DNA from: Arthrobacter celericrescens
GTDB lineage: Bacteria > Actinomycetota > Actinomycetes > Actinomycetales > Micrococcaceae
NCBI RefSeq assembly: GCF_003614925.1
Contig: NZ_QYLP01000016.1
Coordinates: 1-64,000, forward strand
DNA: 64,000 nt
Direction of reading: 5' to 3'
Below the pieces are notes generated by a model. The model was not told where the DNA came from. It was given only the letters and a program-made list of their open reading frames with translations, and did no database searches. Position numbers and translations under genes: made by a program. This document shows positions 24,251 to 32,792 of the stretch, piece after piece (position 1 is the stretch's first letter; each line of letters opens with the position of its first letter).

Positions 24251-25741
24251 TCAGCCGATCAGTTCGAGGGAAATCTGCCTCGTGTGGATATCGGCGCCCA
24301 GGAGCCGCACGCGGACTTTCGTGCCGGACTCCATCTCGCCCTCACAGCGTGCGGTGACCGCAGGTTCGGCGATCTGTACGACGCCGGACGGGCGGCCGTT
24401 GCCGTTCCCGTTGCCGTTCCCGCCGTTCGGCTTGGTCCCGTTCGGTTTTGATCCGGAAATGACGACGGCGTCGAACTCCTCGCCCACATGGCTCACCAGC
24501 AGTGCGGCCTCCACGGTGTCCAGGGCCAGGCGCTCGAGCCTGCCGGCCAGCTGGTCCGATGCCGCCATAATCGCCGGCAAGGCCGGCAGCGCTTCACGGG
24601 CCCAGGCCGGGATGGAGTTGCCGTTGCTCAGGGCCTCACAGATGACCAGGACGAAGCGGTCGACGAGGCGCCGCAGGGGTGCGGTGGCGTGGGCGTAGGG
24701 AGCGCCGATGGCGGACTGCAGCACATCGTCGGGGACATCGCCGTCGAACGGGGTGTACCCGGCGCCGCGGAACAGCAGGCCCGCCGAATGCAGGATGGCC
24801 AACTGCTTCGGGTCGGTGGGGTCCAGGGTCCGGAGGTATTCGCCGTAGCTGATGCCGCCGTCGCCGTTGTTCCATGGCTTGCCGAGTGCCGACGTCTGGC
24901 GCTTGAAATGCAGCAGCGAGCGTTCGTCCGGCGACGGCATCGTGCGCAGGATGCCGACTTTGCCGTCCAGCATCAGTTCCGCGGCCGCCATCCCGGTCAT
25001 GAGGGAAATCTGGGCGTTCCAGTCCTCCACGGGCAGCGACGGAGCGGCGACGATCCGGTAGCCGCCCGTCGGCAAGGGTGCGATCTCCTGCTCGGGCATG
25101 TTCAGGCTGGCACCACCGCGGCGGCGTTCCAGGTCGACCCGCTTCAGGCCCACTTCCTTGAGCAACTGCAGAACAGGGGCGGCTGCGCCGGCGTCGATCT
25201 CGGCCTGGACATCGCGGTAGTTGAGTTTGGCCCGGCTGCGGACGCTGGCCCGCCGGACCAGCGCCGACTGGACCTCCGCCGCGGCATCCAGCGTGAACTC
25301 CCAGACGAACGCGCCGCAGCGCTGCCCGGCCAGCAGGCTGCCGGCGTGTTCGCTGATGACCTCGGGGTGCAGCGGGATCCGGCCGTCCGGCGCGTAGAAG
25401 GTCTGCCCCCGGTGGCGCGTCTCGTCATCCAGGGCGCCGCCGGGGGACACGAAGGAAGGTACGTCGGTGATGGCGTAGAAGACCTTGTATCCGGTACCGG
25501 CTCGTTCGATGTGCAATGCCTGGTCCAGGTCCGTGGAGCTGGCCGGGTCGATGGTCACAAAGGGAACGTGCTCAAGGTCGAGCGGAGGCAGCGTGTGCGA
25601 AGCCACGGCTTCCTTGGCCTCGGCGAGTGCGCCCTGCGGGTAGTCCCCGGGCAGTTCGAGTTCCGTCCTCAGGGCAGCGAGTGCCTCCGCCAGCTGGTTC
25701 GACGTCTGGCTGACATTCGGGGTTATCCGATGATGGGGCAC
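24251..25741 (-). CDS. RNB-domain ribonuclease (RNase II/R family, short form)
   Basis: The product has 496 residues, shorter than RNase II (about 640) or RNase R (over 750). The catalytic RNB block TIDPASSTDLDQALHIERAG with three Asp is present, then YAITDVPSFV and the later YAHATAPLRRLVDRF. N-terminal cold-shock domains are missing; a C-terminal S1-like beta region may remain (TKVRVRLLGADIHTRQISLELI). A low-complexity GNGNGNGNG linker lies near residue 445. It degrades RNA 3' to 5'. GTG 25741 is preceded by TACCCT and 7 nt, which suggests a leaderless mRNA. Confidence 0.87.
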   Translation of the reverse strand: MPHHRITPNVSQTSNQLAEALAALRTELELPGDYPQGALAEAKEAVASHTLPPLDLEHVPFVTIDPASSTDLDQALHIERAGTGYKVFYAITDVPSFVSPGGALDDETRHRGQTFYAPDGRIPLHPEVISEHAGSLLAGQRCGAFVWEFTLDAAAEVQSALVRRASVRSRAKLNYRDVQAEIDAGAAAPVLQLLKEVGLKRVDLERRRGGASLNMPEQEIAPLPTGGYRIVAAPSLPVEDWNAQISLMTGMAAAELMLDGKVGILRTMPSPDERSLLHFKRQTSALGKPWNNGDGGISYGEYLRTLDPTDPKQLAILHSAGLLFRGAGYTPFDGDVPDDVLQSAIGAPYAHATAPLRRLVDRFVLVICEALSNGNSIPAWAREALPALPAIMAASDQLAGRLERLALDTVEAALLVSHVGEEFDAVVISGSKPNGTKPNGGNGNGNGNGRPSGVVQIAEPAVTARCEGEMESGTKVRVRLLGADIHTRQISLELIG

Positions 25742-25748
25742 AAGAGTC

Positions 25749-25754
25749 AGGGTA
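25749..25754 (-). promoter_or_regulatory. -10 element of the RNB gene, leaderless candidate
   Basis: TACCCT on the minus strand is followed by 7 nt and the GTG start. Confidence 0.4.
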
Positions 25755-25937
25755 ATCGATCCGGATTAGGCTGAAAACGACAGCCGGCCGGGCCCCACTA
25801 CGCAGTATTGCCTTTCGCGTCACTTGGTAACGAAGACGGTTTCCTCGTGGTGCCCGTGCGTCTAGTGTTGCGGGTGGGGGATAAGAAAGCATTTCCCTCG
25901 CCATTTATCGCATCCATTATCCGAGGGAGATCCTTCA

Positions 25938-26453
25938 ATGAGTTACGAGAACACGGCGGGCCAGCCTTACGGGGGCGCGGCACCAGCCCAATACCCGGCT
26001 CCGCTGGCATTTGCCCCGCGCGCACAGGTCGGTTTCGTCGAGGCCATCAAGCAGTACTACCGCCGCTATGCCGAATTCAGCGGCCGTTCCAACCGCAGCG
26101 AGTACTGGTGGGTCGCGCTCTACCAGGCCATCGTCAGCTTTGTGCTGTGGATTCCGTATTCCGTTGTGCTGGGCGGCTACACCGCTTCAGTTGCCGCTGC
26201 CACCACCGTGGCTGAGCAACAAGCGGCAGCCCAGGCCTTTCCGGCCGCAGCGTTGCTCTTCGGCGCGCTGGGCGGCATCTGGGCCCTGGCCCACCTGGTG
26301 CCGAACCTCGCCGTGACCGTGCGGCGCCTGCACGACACCGGGCGCAGCGGCTGGTTCATCCTGCTGGGCCTGATCCCGTTCGCCGGCGGAATCATCCTGC
26401 TGGTCCTGACGGTCATCGAGTCCAAGCCGGAAGGCGCCCGCTACGGCGCCTGA
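25938..26453 (+). CDS. DUF805 domain-containing inner-membrane protein
   Basis: The product has 171 residues. After a proline/alanine-rich N-terminus (1-35), the DUF805 start FVEAIKQYYRRYAEFSGRSNRSEYWW is clear, then about four hydrophobic spans and the conserved VRRLHDTGRSGWFILL loop. The function of the family is unknown; members resemble the YhaH/YiaW group. GGGAG lies 9 nt before ATG 25938. The 196 bp upstream has no gene; TAGTGT at 25863-25868 could be a -10 with a leader of about 70 nt. Confidence 0.85.
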   Translation: MSYENTAGQPYGGAAPAQYPAPLAFAPRAQVGFVEAIKQYYRRYAEFSGRSNRSEYWWVALYQAIVSFVLWIPYSVVLGGYTASVAAATTVAEQQAAAQAFPAAALLFGALGGIWALAHLVPNLAVTVRRLHDTGRSGWFILLGLIPFAGGIILLVLTVIESKPEGARYGA

Positions 26454-26472
26454 ATTCTTCGGCTGAAACAAC

Positions 26473-26526
26473 CGACGGCGGTCGTCGCCCAGGTGCCCAA
26501 GGCACCCGGGGCGGCGGCCGCCGTCG
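26473..26526. terminator. GC-rich hairpin between convergent DUF805 and thiE
   Basis: CGACGGCGG at 26473-26481 pairs with CCGCCGTCG at 26518-26526, with an inner GGTGCC-CAA-GGCACC stem. There is no T-tract, so it is a weaker terminator call than the others. Confidence 0.6.
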
Positions 26527-26563
26527 TCATTGAACCGATTGTGACCGAGCCCCGGGACGACGC

Positions 26564-27241
26564 TTACGGCAAGGCCGCCAGCAGCGACTGGGCGGCCGCC
26601 GTCGGGTCGCTTGCTTCGGTGATCGCCCGCACCACCACGATGCGGCTGGCGCCGGCCTGCACCACTTCGTCCACATTGCCGTGATCGATGCCGCCGATGG
26701 CGAACCACGGCAGGTTCACGCCGCCCACCCGTTCCTCGTCCGCAGCACGCACCGCGCTTGCAGCGTACATGACCAGGTCGAGGCCGACGGCGTCCCGGCC
26801 GGGCTTGGTGGGCGTGGCCCAGACCGGCCCCACACAGAAGTAGTCCAGGCCGCTGCGGCCCGGAGACGCGGCGATTGCGGCGTCAACCTGCTCGGGCGTA
26901 TGCGTCGACAGGCCGATCACGGTGGGGTCGTGCAGCAGCCTCCGCGCCGAGTGAAGCGGCAGGTCCTTCTGTCCGATGTGGAACACGGGAGCCCCGGACA
27001 GGGACGCGATGTCCGCCCGGTCGTTGACGGCCCACAGGCGGCCGTGGCGGTGGGCAACCGCGTGCAGCACCTCCAGCAGTTCCAGTTCCTCGGCCGCTTC
27101 GATCGTCTTGTCGCGGAGCTGGATGATGTCCACGCCGCCCTCGAACGCAGCGTCGACGAATTGCTCGAAATCGCCTTGCTGCTTCCGGGCGTCGGTGCAC
27201 AGGTAGAGACGGGCAGTGGTGTGCAGAACGTGCTGGGTCAT
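26564..27241 (-). CDS. thiE: Thiamine-phosphate synthase
   Basis: ThiE joins the pyrimidine (HMP-PP) and thiazole (THZ-P) units to make thiamine phosphate. The product has 225 residues in a TIM-barrel: [10 protein letters not shown] (pyrimidine site), [48 protein letters not shown] and [12 protein letters not shown]. All are ThiE signatures. It is divergent from the riboswitch-controlled thiOSG genes and outside the riboswitch, so its control may differ. TACTCT ends 7 nt before its ATG, which suggests a leaderless mRNA. Confidence 0.92.
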   Translation of the reverse strand: MTQHVLHTTARLYLCTDARKQQGDFEQFVDAAFEGGVDIIQLRDKTIEAAEELELLEVLHAVAHRHGRLWAVNDRADIASLSGAPVFHIGQKDLPLHSARRLLHDPTVIGLSTHTPEQVDAAIAASPGRSGLDYFCVGPVWATPTKPGRDAVGLDLVMYAASAVRAADEERVGGVNLPWFAIGGIDHGNVDEVVQAGASRIVVVRAITEASDPTAAAQSLLAALP

Positions 27242-27248
27242 GGAAACC

Positions 27249-27254
27249 AGAGTA
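27249..27254 (-). promoter_or_regulatory. -10 element of thiE, leaderless candidate
   Basis: TACTCT on the minus strand is followed by 7 nt and the thiE ATG. Confidence 0.4.
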
Positions 27255-27261
27255 GTTCCCC

Positions 27262-27267
27262 TAAACT
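27262..27267 (+). promoter_or_regulatory. -10 element for the thiOSG transcript
   Basis: TAAACT lies about 7 nt before the proposed 5' edge of the TPP riboswitch. No clear -35. Confidence 0.45.
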
Positions 27268-27272
27268 GGGCT

Positions 27273-27377
27273 GGTACTGCGGGAGCCGCGACCGGTCGTA
27301 ATAAGACCGTCCGGCTGAGAGGGCTTCAGCGCCGACCGCTTGACCTGATCCGGTTAATGCCGGCGTAGGGAAGGACC
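27273..27377 (+). ncRNA. TPP riboswitch (THI element)
   Basis: The conserved TPP-aptamer blocks appear in order: GGGAGCC at 27281-27287, a variable P3 extension closed by ACCGGTC/GACCGT, CTGAGA at 27314-27319, GACCTGATCCGG at 27342-27353, then TTAATGCCGGCGTAGGGAAG. It directly precedes thiO. When TPP binds it should switch off expression. With only a few nt between the aptamer end and ATG 27379, control is probably of translation, by hiding the ribosome site. Confidence 0.92.
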
Positions 27378-27378
27378 T

Positions 27379-28674
27379 ATGGAGACACTTCAACCGGCGC
27401 CCCGGAATCCCGCCGTCACCGCCGACGTCGCCGTCATCGGCGCCGGCATCATCGGACTCGGCATCGCCCATGAGGCCCGCCGCTCGGGACGCTCCGTGGT
27501 GGTCATCGACCCCGCGCCCGCCAGCGGCGCCACCTACGCCGCCGCCGGCATGCTGGCCCCGGTGAGCGAACTGCACTACCAGGAGGAAGACCTCCTCGAA
27601 CTGATGCTCGCCTCCTCGCAGCTGTGGCCCGGCTTCGTTGACGGCGTGCAGTCCGCGGGGCGTGGCACCGGATACCGCACGACGCCGACCCTCGCCGTGG
27701 GCGCCGACGCCGCCGACCGCAGGGCCTTCGGCGACCTCCGGGACGTGCAGCTGCGCCTGGGCCTCGAGATCCAGGCGCTGCCGCTGCGCGAAGCCCGCGA
27801 CCGCGAACCCCTGCTCAGCCCGCAGATTTCCTGCGCCTTCGACATCCCCGGCGACCACCAGGTGGATCCGCGCAGGCTGGCCGCCGCCATTCTGGAAAGC
27901 CTTGGCCGGCACTCAGAAAGGGACCGCAGCTGGGTCACTGGGGCCGAAGACGGCTTCCTGATGAACTCCTCGGCGTCAGGCCTCCTGTGGGAGGACGGCG
28001 CCGTGGCCGGGGTGGCCGTCGCTGACGGCACCAGGGTCCTCGCGGCCGAAACCGTAGTGGCCAACGGCCTGGCCGCCGCCGGGCTCGAAGGCCTGCCGGA
28101 GGAACTCGCGCTACCCCTGCGGCCGGTGTACGGCGACATCCTGCGCCTCGGCGTGCCACGGCACCTGCAGCCGTTGCTGACGGCCACGGTCCGCGGCCTG
28201 GTCCGCGGCGTGCCCGTGTACATCGTGCCCCGGGAGGACGGCACCGTGGTGATCGGGGCTAGCCAGCGCGAAGACGGGCCAAGCTCTGCCAGCGCCGTCT
28301 CGGCCGGCGGCGTCTACCAACTGCTCCGCGACGCCCAGGTGCTGCTGCCCGCCGTCGCGGAACTGGAACTGCTCGAATGCACGGCCCGCGCCCGCCCAGG
28401 CACCCCGGACAACGCGCCCCTCCTCGGCCGGGTACGCGCAGGCGACTCGGGCACGGGCCCCGACGGCGGTGACGTGCCCGGACTGATCGTCGCCACCGGC
28501 TTCTTCCGGCACGGCGTCCTGCTCACCCCCGCGGCCGCCTCGATCACCGTTGGCCTCATGGAGGGCCGGCACGACGAACGCTGGACCAGGTTCCGGCCCG
28601 ACCGCTTCCCGAACCCCCACCGCAGCGCACCAGCAACCATCAGCGCACCAGCAACCATCAAGGATCACGCATGA
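27379..28674 (+). CDS. thiO: Glycine oxidase ThiO
   Basis: ThiO oxidises glycine to iminoglycine for thiazole synthesis, using FAD. The product has 431 residues. The N-terminal dinucleotide motif is VAVIGAGIIGLGIAHEARR, then AATYAAAGMLAPVSE, RPVYGDILRL, and the C-terminal FAD block with TGFFRHGVLLTPAAA. The ATG lies just after the TPP riboswitch and its aptamer end (GGGAAGGAC) doubles as ribosome site. The 3' end repeats a short CAGCGCACCAGCAACCAT unit twice. Its stop overlaps thiS (ATGA). Confidence 0.92.
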   Translation: METLQPAPRNPAVTADVAVIGAGIIGLGIAHEARRSGRSVVVIDPAPASGATYAAAGMLAPVSELHYQEEDLLELMLASSQLWPGFVDGVQSAGRGTGYRTTPTLAVGADAADRRAFGDLRDVQLRLGLEIQALPLREARDREPLLSPQISCAFDIPGDHQVDPRRLAAAILESLGRHSERDRSWVTGAEDGFLMNSSASGLLWEDGAVAGVAVADGTRVLAAETVVANGLAAAGLEGLPEELALPLRPVYGDILRLGVPRHLQPLLTATVRGLVRGVPVYIVPREDGTVVIGASQREDGPSSASAVSAGGVYQLLRDAQVLLPAVAELELLECTARARPGTPDNAPLLGRVRAGDSGTGPDGGDVPGLIVATGFFRHGVLLTPAAASITVGLMEGRHDERWTRFRPDRFPNPHRSAPATISAPATIKDHA

Positions 28675-28907
28675 ACATCAAACTCAACGGGGACCACCGA
28701 TCAATCGGCGATGGCGCCTCGGTCACCACCCTCGTCACCGAATTGACCGGCCGCGGCCTGGACGCCAGCGGGCAGGCGACGGACGGACGCAAGATCGGCG
28801 TCGCCGTCGCCCGTAACGCCGAAGTGGTGCCGCGCAGCCAGTGGGCTGCCACGGCGCTCGCAGAAGGCGACGAACTCGAAATCGTCACCGCGGTACAGGG
28901 AGGCTGA
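28671..28907 (+). CDS. thiS: Sulfur-carrier protein ThiS
   Basis: The product has 78 residues, a ubiquitin-like fold ending in the required GG, which is adenylated and thiocarboxylated to carry sulfur to thiazole synthase. It is slightly longer than the usual 65-70 residues because of an insert (residues about 32-45). It overlaps thiO by 4 bp and is 3 bp before thiG. No thiF adenylyltransferase lies in the operon. Confidence 0.9.
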   Translation: MNIKLNGDHRSIGDGASVTTLVTELTGRGLDASGQATDGRKIGVAVARNAEVVPRSQWAATALAEGDELEIVTAVQGG

Positions 28908-29708
<801 letters not shown>

Positions 29709-29744
29709 CGGGTTCTGCACGTAACGGGTTCTGCAAGGAGTGCC

Positions 29745-30083
29745 ATGGGCGAAGCGAAGGACATCCTCAGGCAGTCGGACATCGATGAAGCCCTGCCCGG
29801 CCTACCGGACTGGGAGTACCGCTCGGGCGGGCTCGTCACGGTCTACAAATTGCCCACGTCTGCGGCCGCGCTGGAGCTGATTGCCGCCGTCGGACGGATT
29901 GCAGAGGAACTGAACCACCACCCGGACCTGGACTGGCGCTACAACCGGGTGTTCCTGCTCTTCACCTCGCACGATGCCGGCTCCCGGCTCACTGCGCGCG
30001 ATGTCCTGGCCGCGCGGCGCTGCAGCGAAGCCGCCGCGGCGGCCGGGGCCACGGCGCAGCCGGAGCGCTTCCCGGCCGGCTGA
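29745..30083 (+). CDS. 4a-hydroxytetrahydrobiopterin dehydratase (PCD/DCoH family)
   Basis: The product has 112 residues. EELNHHPDLDWRYNRVFLLF is the pterin-binding signature (HHP...W.YN.V), and LPDWEY near the N-terminus is usual. The enzyme dehydrates 4a-hydroxytetrahydropterin after aromatic amino-acid hydroxylation. In bacteria without such hydroxylases its role is unclear. It lies 36 bp after thiG and just before a strong terminator, so it may be co-transcribed with the thi genes. Confidence 0.88.
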   Translation: MGEAKDILRQSDIDEALPGLPDWEYRSGGLVTVYKLPTSAAALELIAAVGRIAEELNHHPDLDWRYNRVFLLFTSHDAGSRLTARDVLAARRCSEAAAAAGATAQPERFPAG

Positions 30084-30106
30084 GCCGCACGCCGGGCCCT
30101 GAACGC

Positions 30107-30151
30107 AGTGTGGCCACCAACCTTCCGGTTGGTGGCCACACTCGTTTTTTT
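30107..30151 (+). terminator. Rho-independent terminator after the thi/pterin genes
   Basis: A perfect 16-bp stem (30107-30122 with 30127-30142, loop TTCC) is followed by CG and a run of T to 30151. Confidence 0.92.
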
Positions 30152-30194
30152 GCCTTAGAGCCTTGTGCCTTAGAGACTTGTGCCTTTAGAGACG
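30151..30194. repeat. Three short tandem repeats after the terminator
   Basis: TGCCTTAGAGCCTTG (30151), TGCCTTAGAGACTTG (30166) and TGCCTTTAGAGACG (30181) are 14- to 15-bp imperfect copies. The last runs into the stop codon of the minus-strand membrane-protein gene (TAA at 30186-30188). Confidence 0.8.
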
Positions 30195-30488
30195 CAGGGC
30201 GGCTGTCAGCTTCGCAGTGTCCCGGGCGGTGCGGATCCGCCCCAGGTAGACGACGACGGCGATCGCGGCCGCCGCTCCCAGCACCATAGGCAGCACCCAG
30301 GGGATCCAAGTCAGCCCGGGCTGGTAACCGAAGCCGAGCCAGATGAAAATGGTCCAGCTCAGCATGCCGACGGCCAGCGCCACGCCCGCGGGGAGCGCAA
30401 TGCCGTACTTGCCGTGGCGTTTGTCGTTCGCCCAGACGATCAGGCCCGCGGCAACAGTGACCAAGGCAACGATGACAAGTGAAAGCAT
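30186..30488 (-). CDS. Small membrane protein of unknown function
   Basis: The product has 100 residues with three hydrophobic segments (about 3-19, 32-52, 62-81) and a basic C-terminus. I recognise no family. It follows the DUF3107 gene on the same strand by 33 bp and may be in its operon. The stop lies in a short tandem-repeat tract, so the C-terminus may vary between strains. Confidence 0.65.
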   Translation of the reverse strand: MLSLVIVALVTVAAGLIVWANDKRHGKYGIALPAGVALAVGMLSWTIFIWLGFGYQPGLTWIPWVLPMVLGAAAAIAVVVYLGRIRTARDTAKLTAALRL

Positions 30489-30521
30489 GTTTACTCCCGG
30501 CTGGCTGGTTCGCGGAAAGGT

Positions 30522-30746
30522 CTAGAGGGCCCCGAAGCCCACGCGGCGCACTTCCTCGGCGCCGATCTCCACGTAGCCCAGGACGCTGCCGGGAACGATG
30601 ACCTGGCGGCCCTTTTCATCGCTCAGGCGCAGGTCGCTGCCCTTGGAAATGGCTTCGCTGACGATCTTCGCGACGGCCTCGGCATCGAGCGCAGATTCCA
30701 GCACAATCTCACGGCCAACGTTCTGAATGCCGATCTTTACTTCCAC
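30522..30746 (-). CDS. DUF3107 family protein (TB9.4-like)
   Basis: The product has 74 residues and opens MEVKIGIQNVGREIVLES, the DUF3107 signature, with a compact alpha/beta fold ending RRVGFGAL. This small actinobacterial family has no known function. In M. tuberculosis the homologue (Rv3208A, TB9.4) lies next to a TetR gene (Rv3208) and moeZ (Rv3206c), as here, so the block is conserved. A GTAAA-TTTAC palindrome precedes it. Confidence 0.88.
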   Translation of the reverse strand: MEVKIGIQNVGREIVLESALDAEAVAKIVSEAISKGSDLRLSDEKGRQVIVPGSVLGYVEIGAEEVRRVGFGAL

Positions 30747-30764
30747 AGCAAGGCCTCCCAGCCG

Positions 30765-30778
30765 GTAAATGGGTTTAC
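30765..30778. promoter_or_regulatory. Palindrome GTAAA-TGGG-TTTAC between TetR and DUF3107 genes
   Basis: A perfect inverted repeat with 5-bp arms, 19 bp before the DUF3107 start and just after the TetR stop. It is a candidate binding site for that TetR protein. Confidence 0.35.
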
Positions 30779-30797
30779 TCAGTTCTCTATTTCTAGC

Positions 30798-31454
30798 CTA
30801 GGACTCTTTGGGGAAGCGACTGATTCCGCGCCAAGCTAAACGGTAGATCAACTCGCTGGCCACATCGAGGTCCAGCCCGCCGTCGGTCTCCAGCCAGTAC
30901 CGGGCGCTGACCTGGGCCATTCCGGCCAGGCCGCGGCCCAGCAGCTGGGCCTCCATGGGCGGCAGCTTGGTGTCTTCGGCAATGACCTTCGCGACGGCGT
31001 CGGCGAAGGTGCGGTTGAACGTCTCCAAGCGGGAGCTGACATCGGGGTCGTTGATGAGGTCGGATTCGAACACCAGCCGGTGGGCCTGGTCGTCGGCGGC
31101 GATGAACTGGTAATAGGCGCGCATCACGGCCTGCACGCGCTGCTTGTTGTCCGTGGTGGAGTTCAGGGCACCGAGCATCAGCTCCGTGAGCGTGGCCAGG
31201 TGGCTGTCCAGCAGGGCCATGTAGAGCTCGCGCTTGGACGGGAAATGCTGGTAGAGGACCGGTTTGCTGACCCGGGCAGTCTCGGCTATTTCGTCCATGG
31301 CTGCGCCGTGGAAGCCGTTGGCCACGAACACTTCAAGGGCGGCATTGAGCAGCTGCGCGCGGCGTTCGTCCCGTGGAAGCCTGGCGGAACGCGTCGCCCC
31401 GCTCCGCTCCTGCTTGCCGGGTACCGCCTGCTGTGTGCGTGCGCTTTCAGCCAC
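30798..31454 (-). CDS. TetR/AcrR-family regulator (Rv3208-like)
   Basis: The product has 218 residues from GTG 31454, with AAAGGAAAGG about 10 nt upstream. The DNA-binding domain covers residues about 25-75: RRAQLLNAALEVFVANGFHGAAMDEIAETARVSKPVLYQHFPSKRELYMALL. The ligand domain resembles the TetR_C group with YWLETDGG. The conserved location between moeZ and the DUF3107 gene suggests it controls this neighbourhood. It is divergent from moeZ with 85 bp between. Confidence 0.88.
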   Translation of the reverse strand: MAESARTQQAVPGKQERSGATRSARLPRDERRAQLLNAALEVFVANGFHGAAMDEIAETARVSKPVLYQHFPSKRELYMALLDSHLATLTELMLGALNSTTDNKQRVQAVMRAYYQFIAADDQAHRLVFESDLINDPDVSSRLETFNRTFADAVAKVIAEDTKLPPMEAQLLGRGLAGMAQVSARYWLETDGGLDLDVASELIYRLAWRGISRFPKES

Positions 31455-31528
31455 TTGTCTGCCGCCTTTCCTTTGCAGTTATGACCACTTTACGTCCCGG
31501 TAATATGACCTGTCGGTAGTGGCGGGCA

Positions 31529-31534
31529 TACATT
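31529..31534 (+). promoter_or_regulatory. -10 element of moeZ, near-leaderless candidate
   Basis: TACATT lies 5 nt before ATG 31540, and no Shine-Dalgarno sequence is seen. Confidence 0.35.
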
Positions 31535-31539
31535 GAAGT

Positions 31540-32739
31540 ATGGCCACTGCATTTGCTGCCCCCACCACGTCCGCCCCGCTGCCTCCCCTGGTGGAAGCCG
31601 CCGCGGAACTGAGCACCGAAGAAGTAGAGCGCTACTCGCGCCATCTCATTATTCCGGAGATCGGTGCGGTGGGTCAGCGCCGCCTCAAGAACGCAAAAGT
31701 GCTGGTCATCGGCGCAGGCGGCCTCGGTTCGCCGGCCCTGCTCTACCTGGCCGCCGCCGGGGTGGGCACCATCGGCATCATCGACGACGATGACGTGGAC
31801 CTGAGCAACCTCCAGCGCCAGATCATCCACGGCGTGTCCGACGTCGGCCGCCCCAAGATCGAGTCAGCCCGGGACGCCATCCGGGAACTGAACCCGCTGG
31901 TCACCGTGCAGCTCCACAACGAGCGCCTGGATGCCACGAACGCCCTGGAGCTCTTCGCCGGCTACGACCTCATCCTCGACGGCGCCGACAACTTCGCCAC
32001 CCGCTACCTCGTCAACGACGCCGCCGAAATCCTCGGCAAGCCCTACGTGTGGGGCTCCATCTTCCGTTTCGACGGGCAGGTCAGCGTCTTCTGGGCCAAG
32101 CACGGCCCCAGCTACCGGGACCTGTACCCGGAGGCCCCTCCGGCCGGTTCTGTCCCCTCCTGCGGCGAGGGAGGCGTCTTCGGCATGCTGTGCGCCGCCG
32201 TCGGTTCCCTGATGGTGACGGAGGCAATCAAGCTCATCACCGGCGTCGGACGCTCCCTGCTGGGCCGGGTGGCGCTTTTCGACGCGCTCGGCGGCAGCTG
32301 GCGCGAGATCAAGGTGGCCAAGGACCCCGAGGCTGAGCCGGTCACCGAACTCACCGACTACGAGGCCTTCTGCGGCATCACCCCCGCGGCGGACGCCGGC
32401 AGCGTGCCCACCGTGACCGCCACCGAGCTCGCCGGCATGCTGGAAGCCCGCGGGGCGGGGGAGCGGGACTTCGAACTGGTGGACGTGCGGGAGAGCGGCG
32501 AGCACGACATCGTGAACATCGACGGCGCAGTACTGATCCCGCAGGGCCGGATCCTCGCCGGGGAAGCCTGGGCCGAGCTGCCGCAGGACAAGGACATCGT
32601 GTTCCACTGCAAGAGCGGGGCACGGTCCGCTGCGGTGATGGCTGCCGCGCGCAAGGCCGGGTATACCCGGATCAAGCATCTCGACGGCGGCATCCTGGCC
32701 TGGGTGCACGAAGTGGAACCGCACAAGGCGGTGTACTGA
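31540..32739 (+). CDS. moeZ: MoeZ: E1-like adenylyltransferase fused to rhodanese sulfurtransferase
   Basis: The product has 399 residues. The ThiF/MoeB domain (residues about 20-290) has GAGGLGSPALLYLAAAGVG, IIDDDDVDLSNLQRQIIHG and LILDGADNFATRYLVND. The CxxC zinc pairs of E. coli MoeB are absent and PSCGEGGVFG holds one Cys, as in mycobacterial MoeZ. The rhodanese domain follows (residues about 300-399) with active Cys357 in HCKSGARSA. It activates and sulfurates sulfur-carrier proteins such as MoaD-type and CysO, and possibly ThiS here, since no thiF is seen. Confidence 0.9.
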   Translation: MATAFAAPTTSAPLPPLVEAAAELSTEEVERYSRHLIIPEIGAVGQRRLKNAKVLVIGAGGLGSPALLYLAAAGVGTIGIIDDDDVDLSNLQRQIIHGVSDVGRPKIESARDAIRELNPLVTVQLHNERLDATNALELFAGYDLILDGADNFATRYLVNDAAEILGKPYVWGSIFRFDGQVSVFWAKHGPSYRDLYPEAPPAGSVPSCGEGGVFGMLCAAVGSLMVTEAIKLITGVGRSLLGRVALFDALGGSWREIKVAKDPEAEPVTELTDYEAFCGITPAADAGSVPTVTATELAGMLEARGAGERDFELVDVRESGEHDIVNIDGAVLIPQGRILAGEAWAELPQDKDIVFHCKSGARSAAVMAAARKAGYTRIKHLDGGILAWVHEVEPHKAVY

Positions 32740-32744
32740 GCCCA

Positions 32745-32761
32745 GGCCGGGTTTCCCGGCC
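32745..32761. terminator. Short hairpin between convergent moeZ and GGDEF gene
   Basis: GGCCGGG-TTT-CCCGGCC is a perfect 7-bp stem without a T-tract. Confidence 0.45.
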
Positions 32762-32792
32762 CGCTTTCGACTACGTTCTGGCGCTTCCGGGC

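Noticed and set aside
24172-24357. Small plus-strand frame (61 codons) with AGGA before its ATG
   Set aside because: It runs into the opposite-strand RNB gene, lacks a plausible fold, and the spacing of AGGA to ATG is too short.
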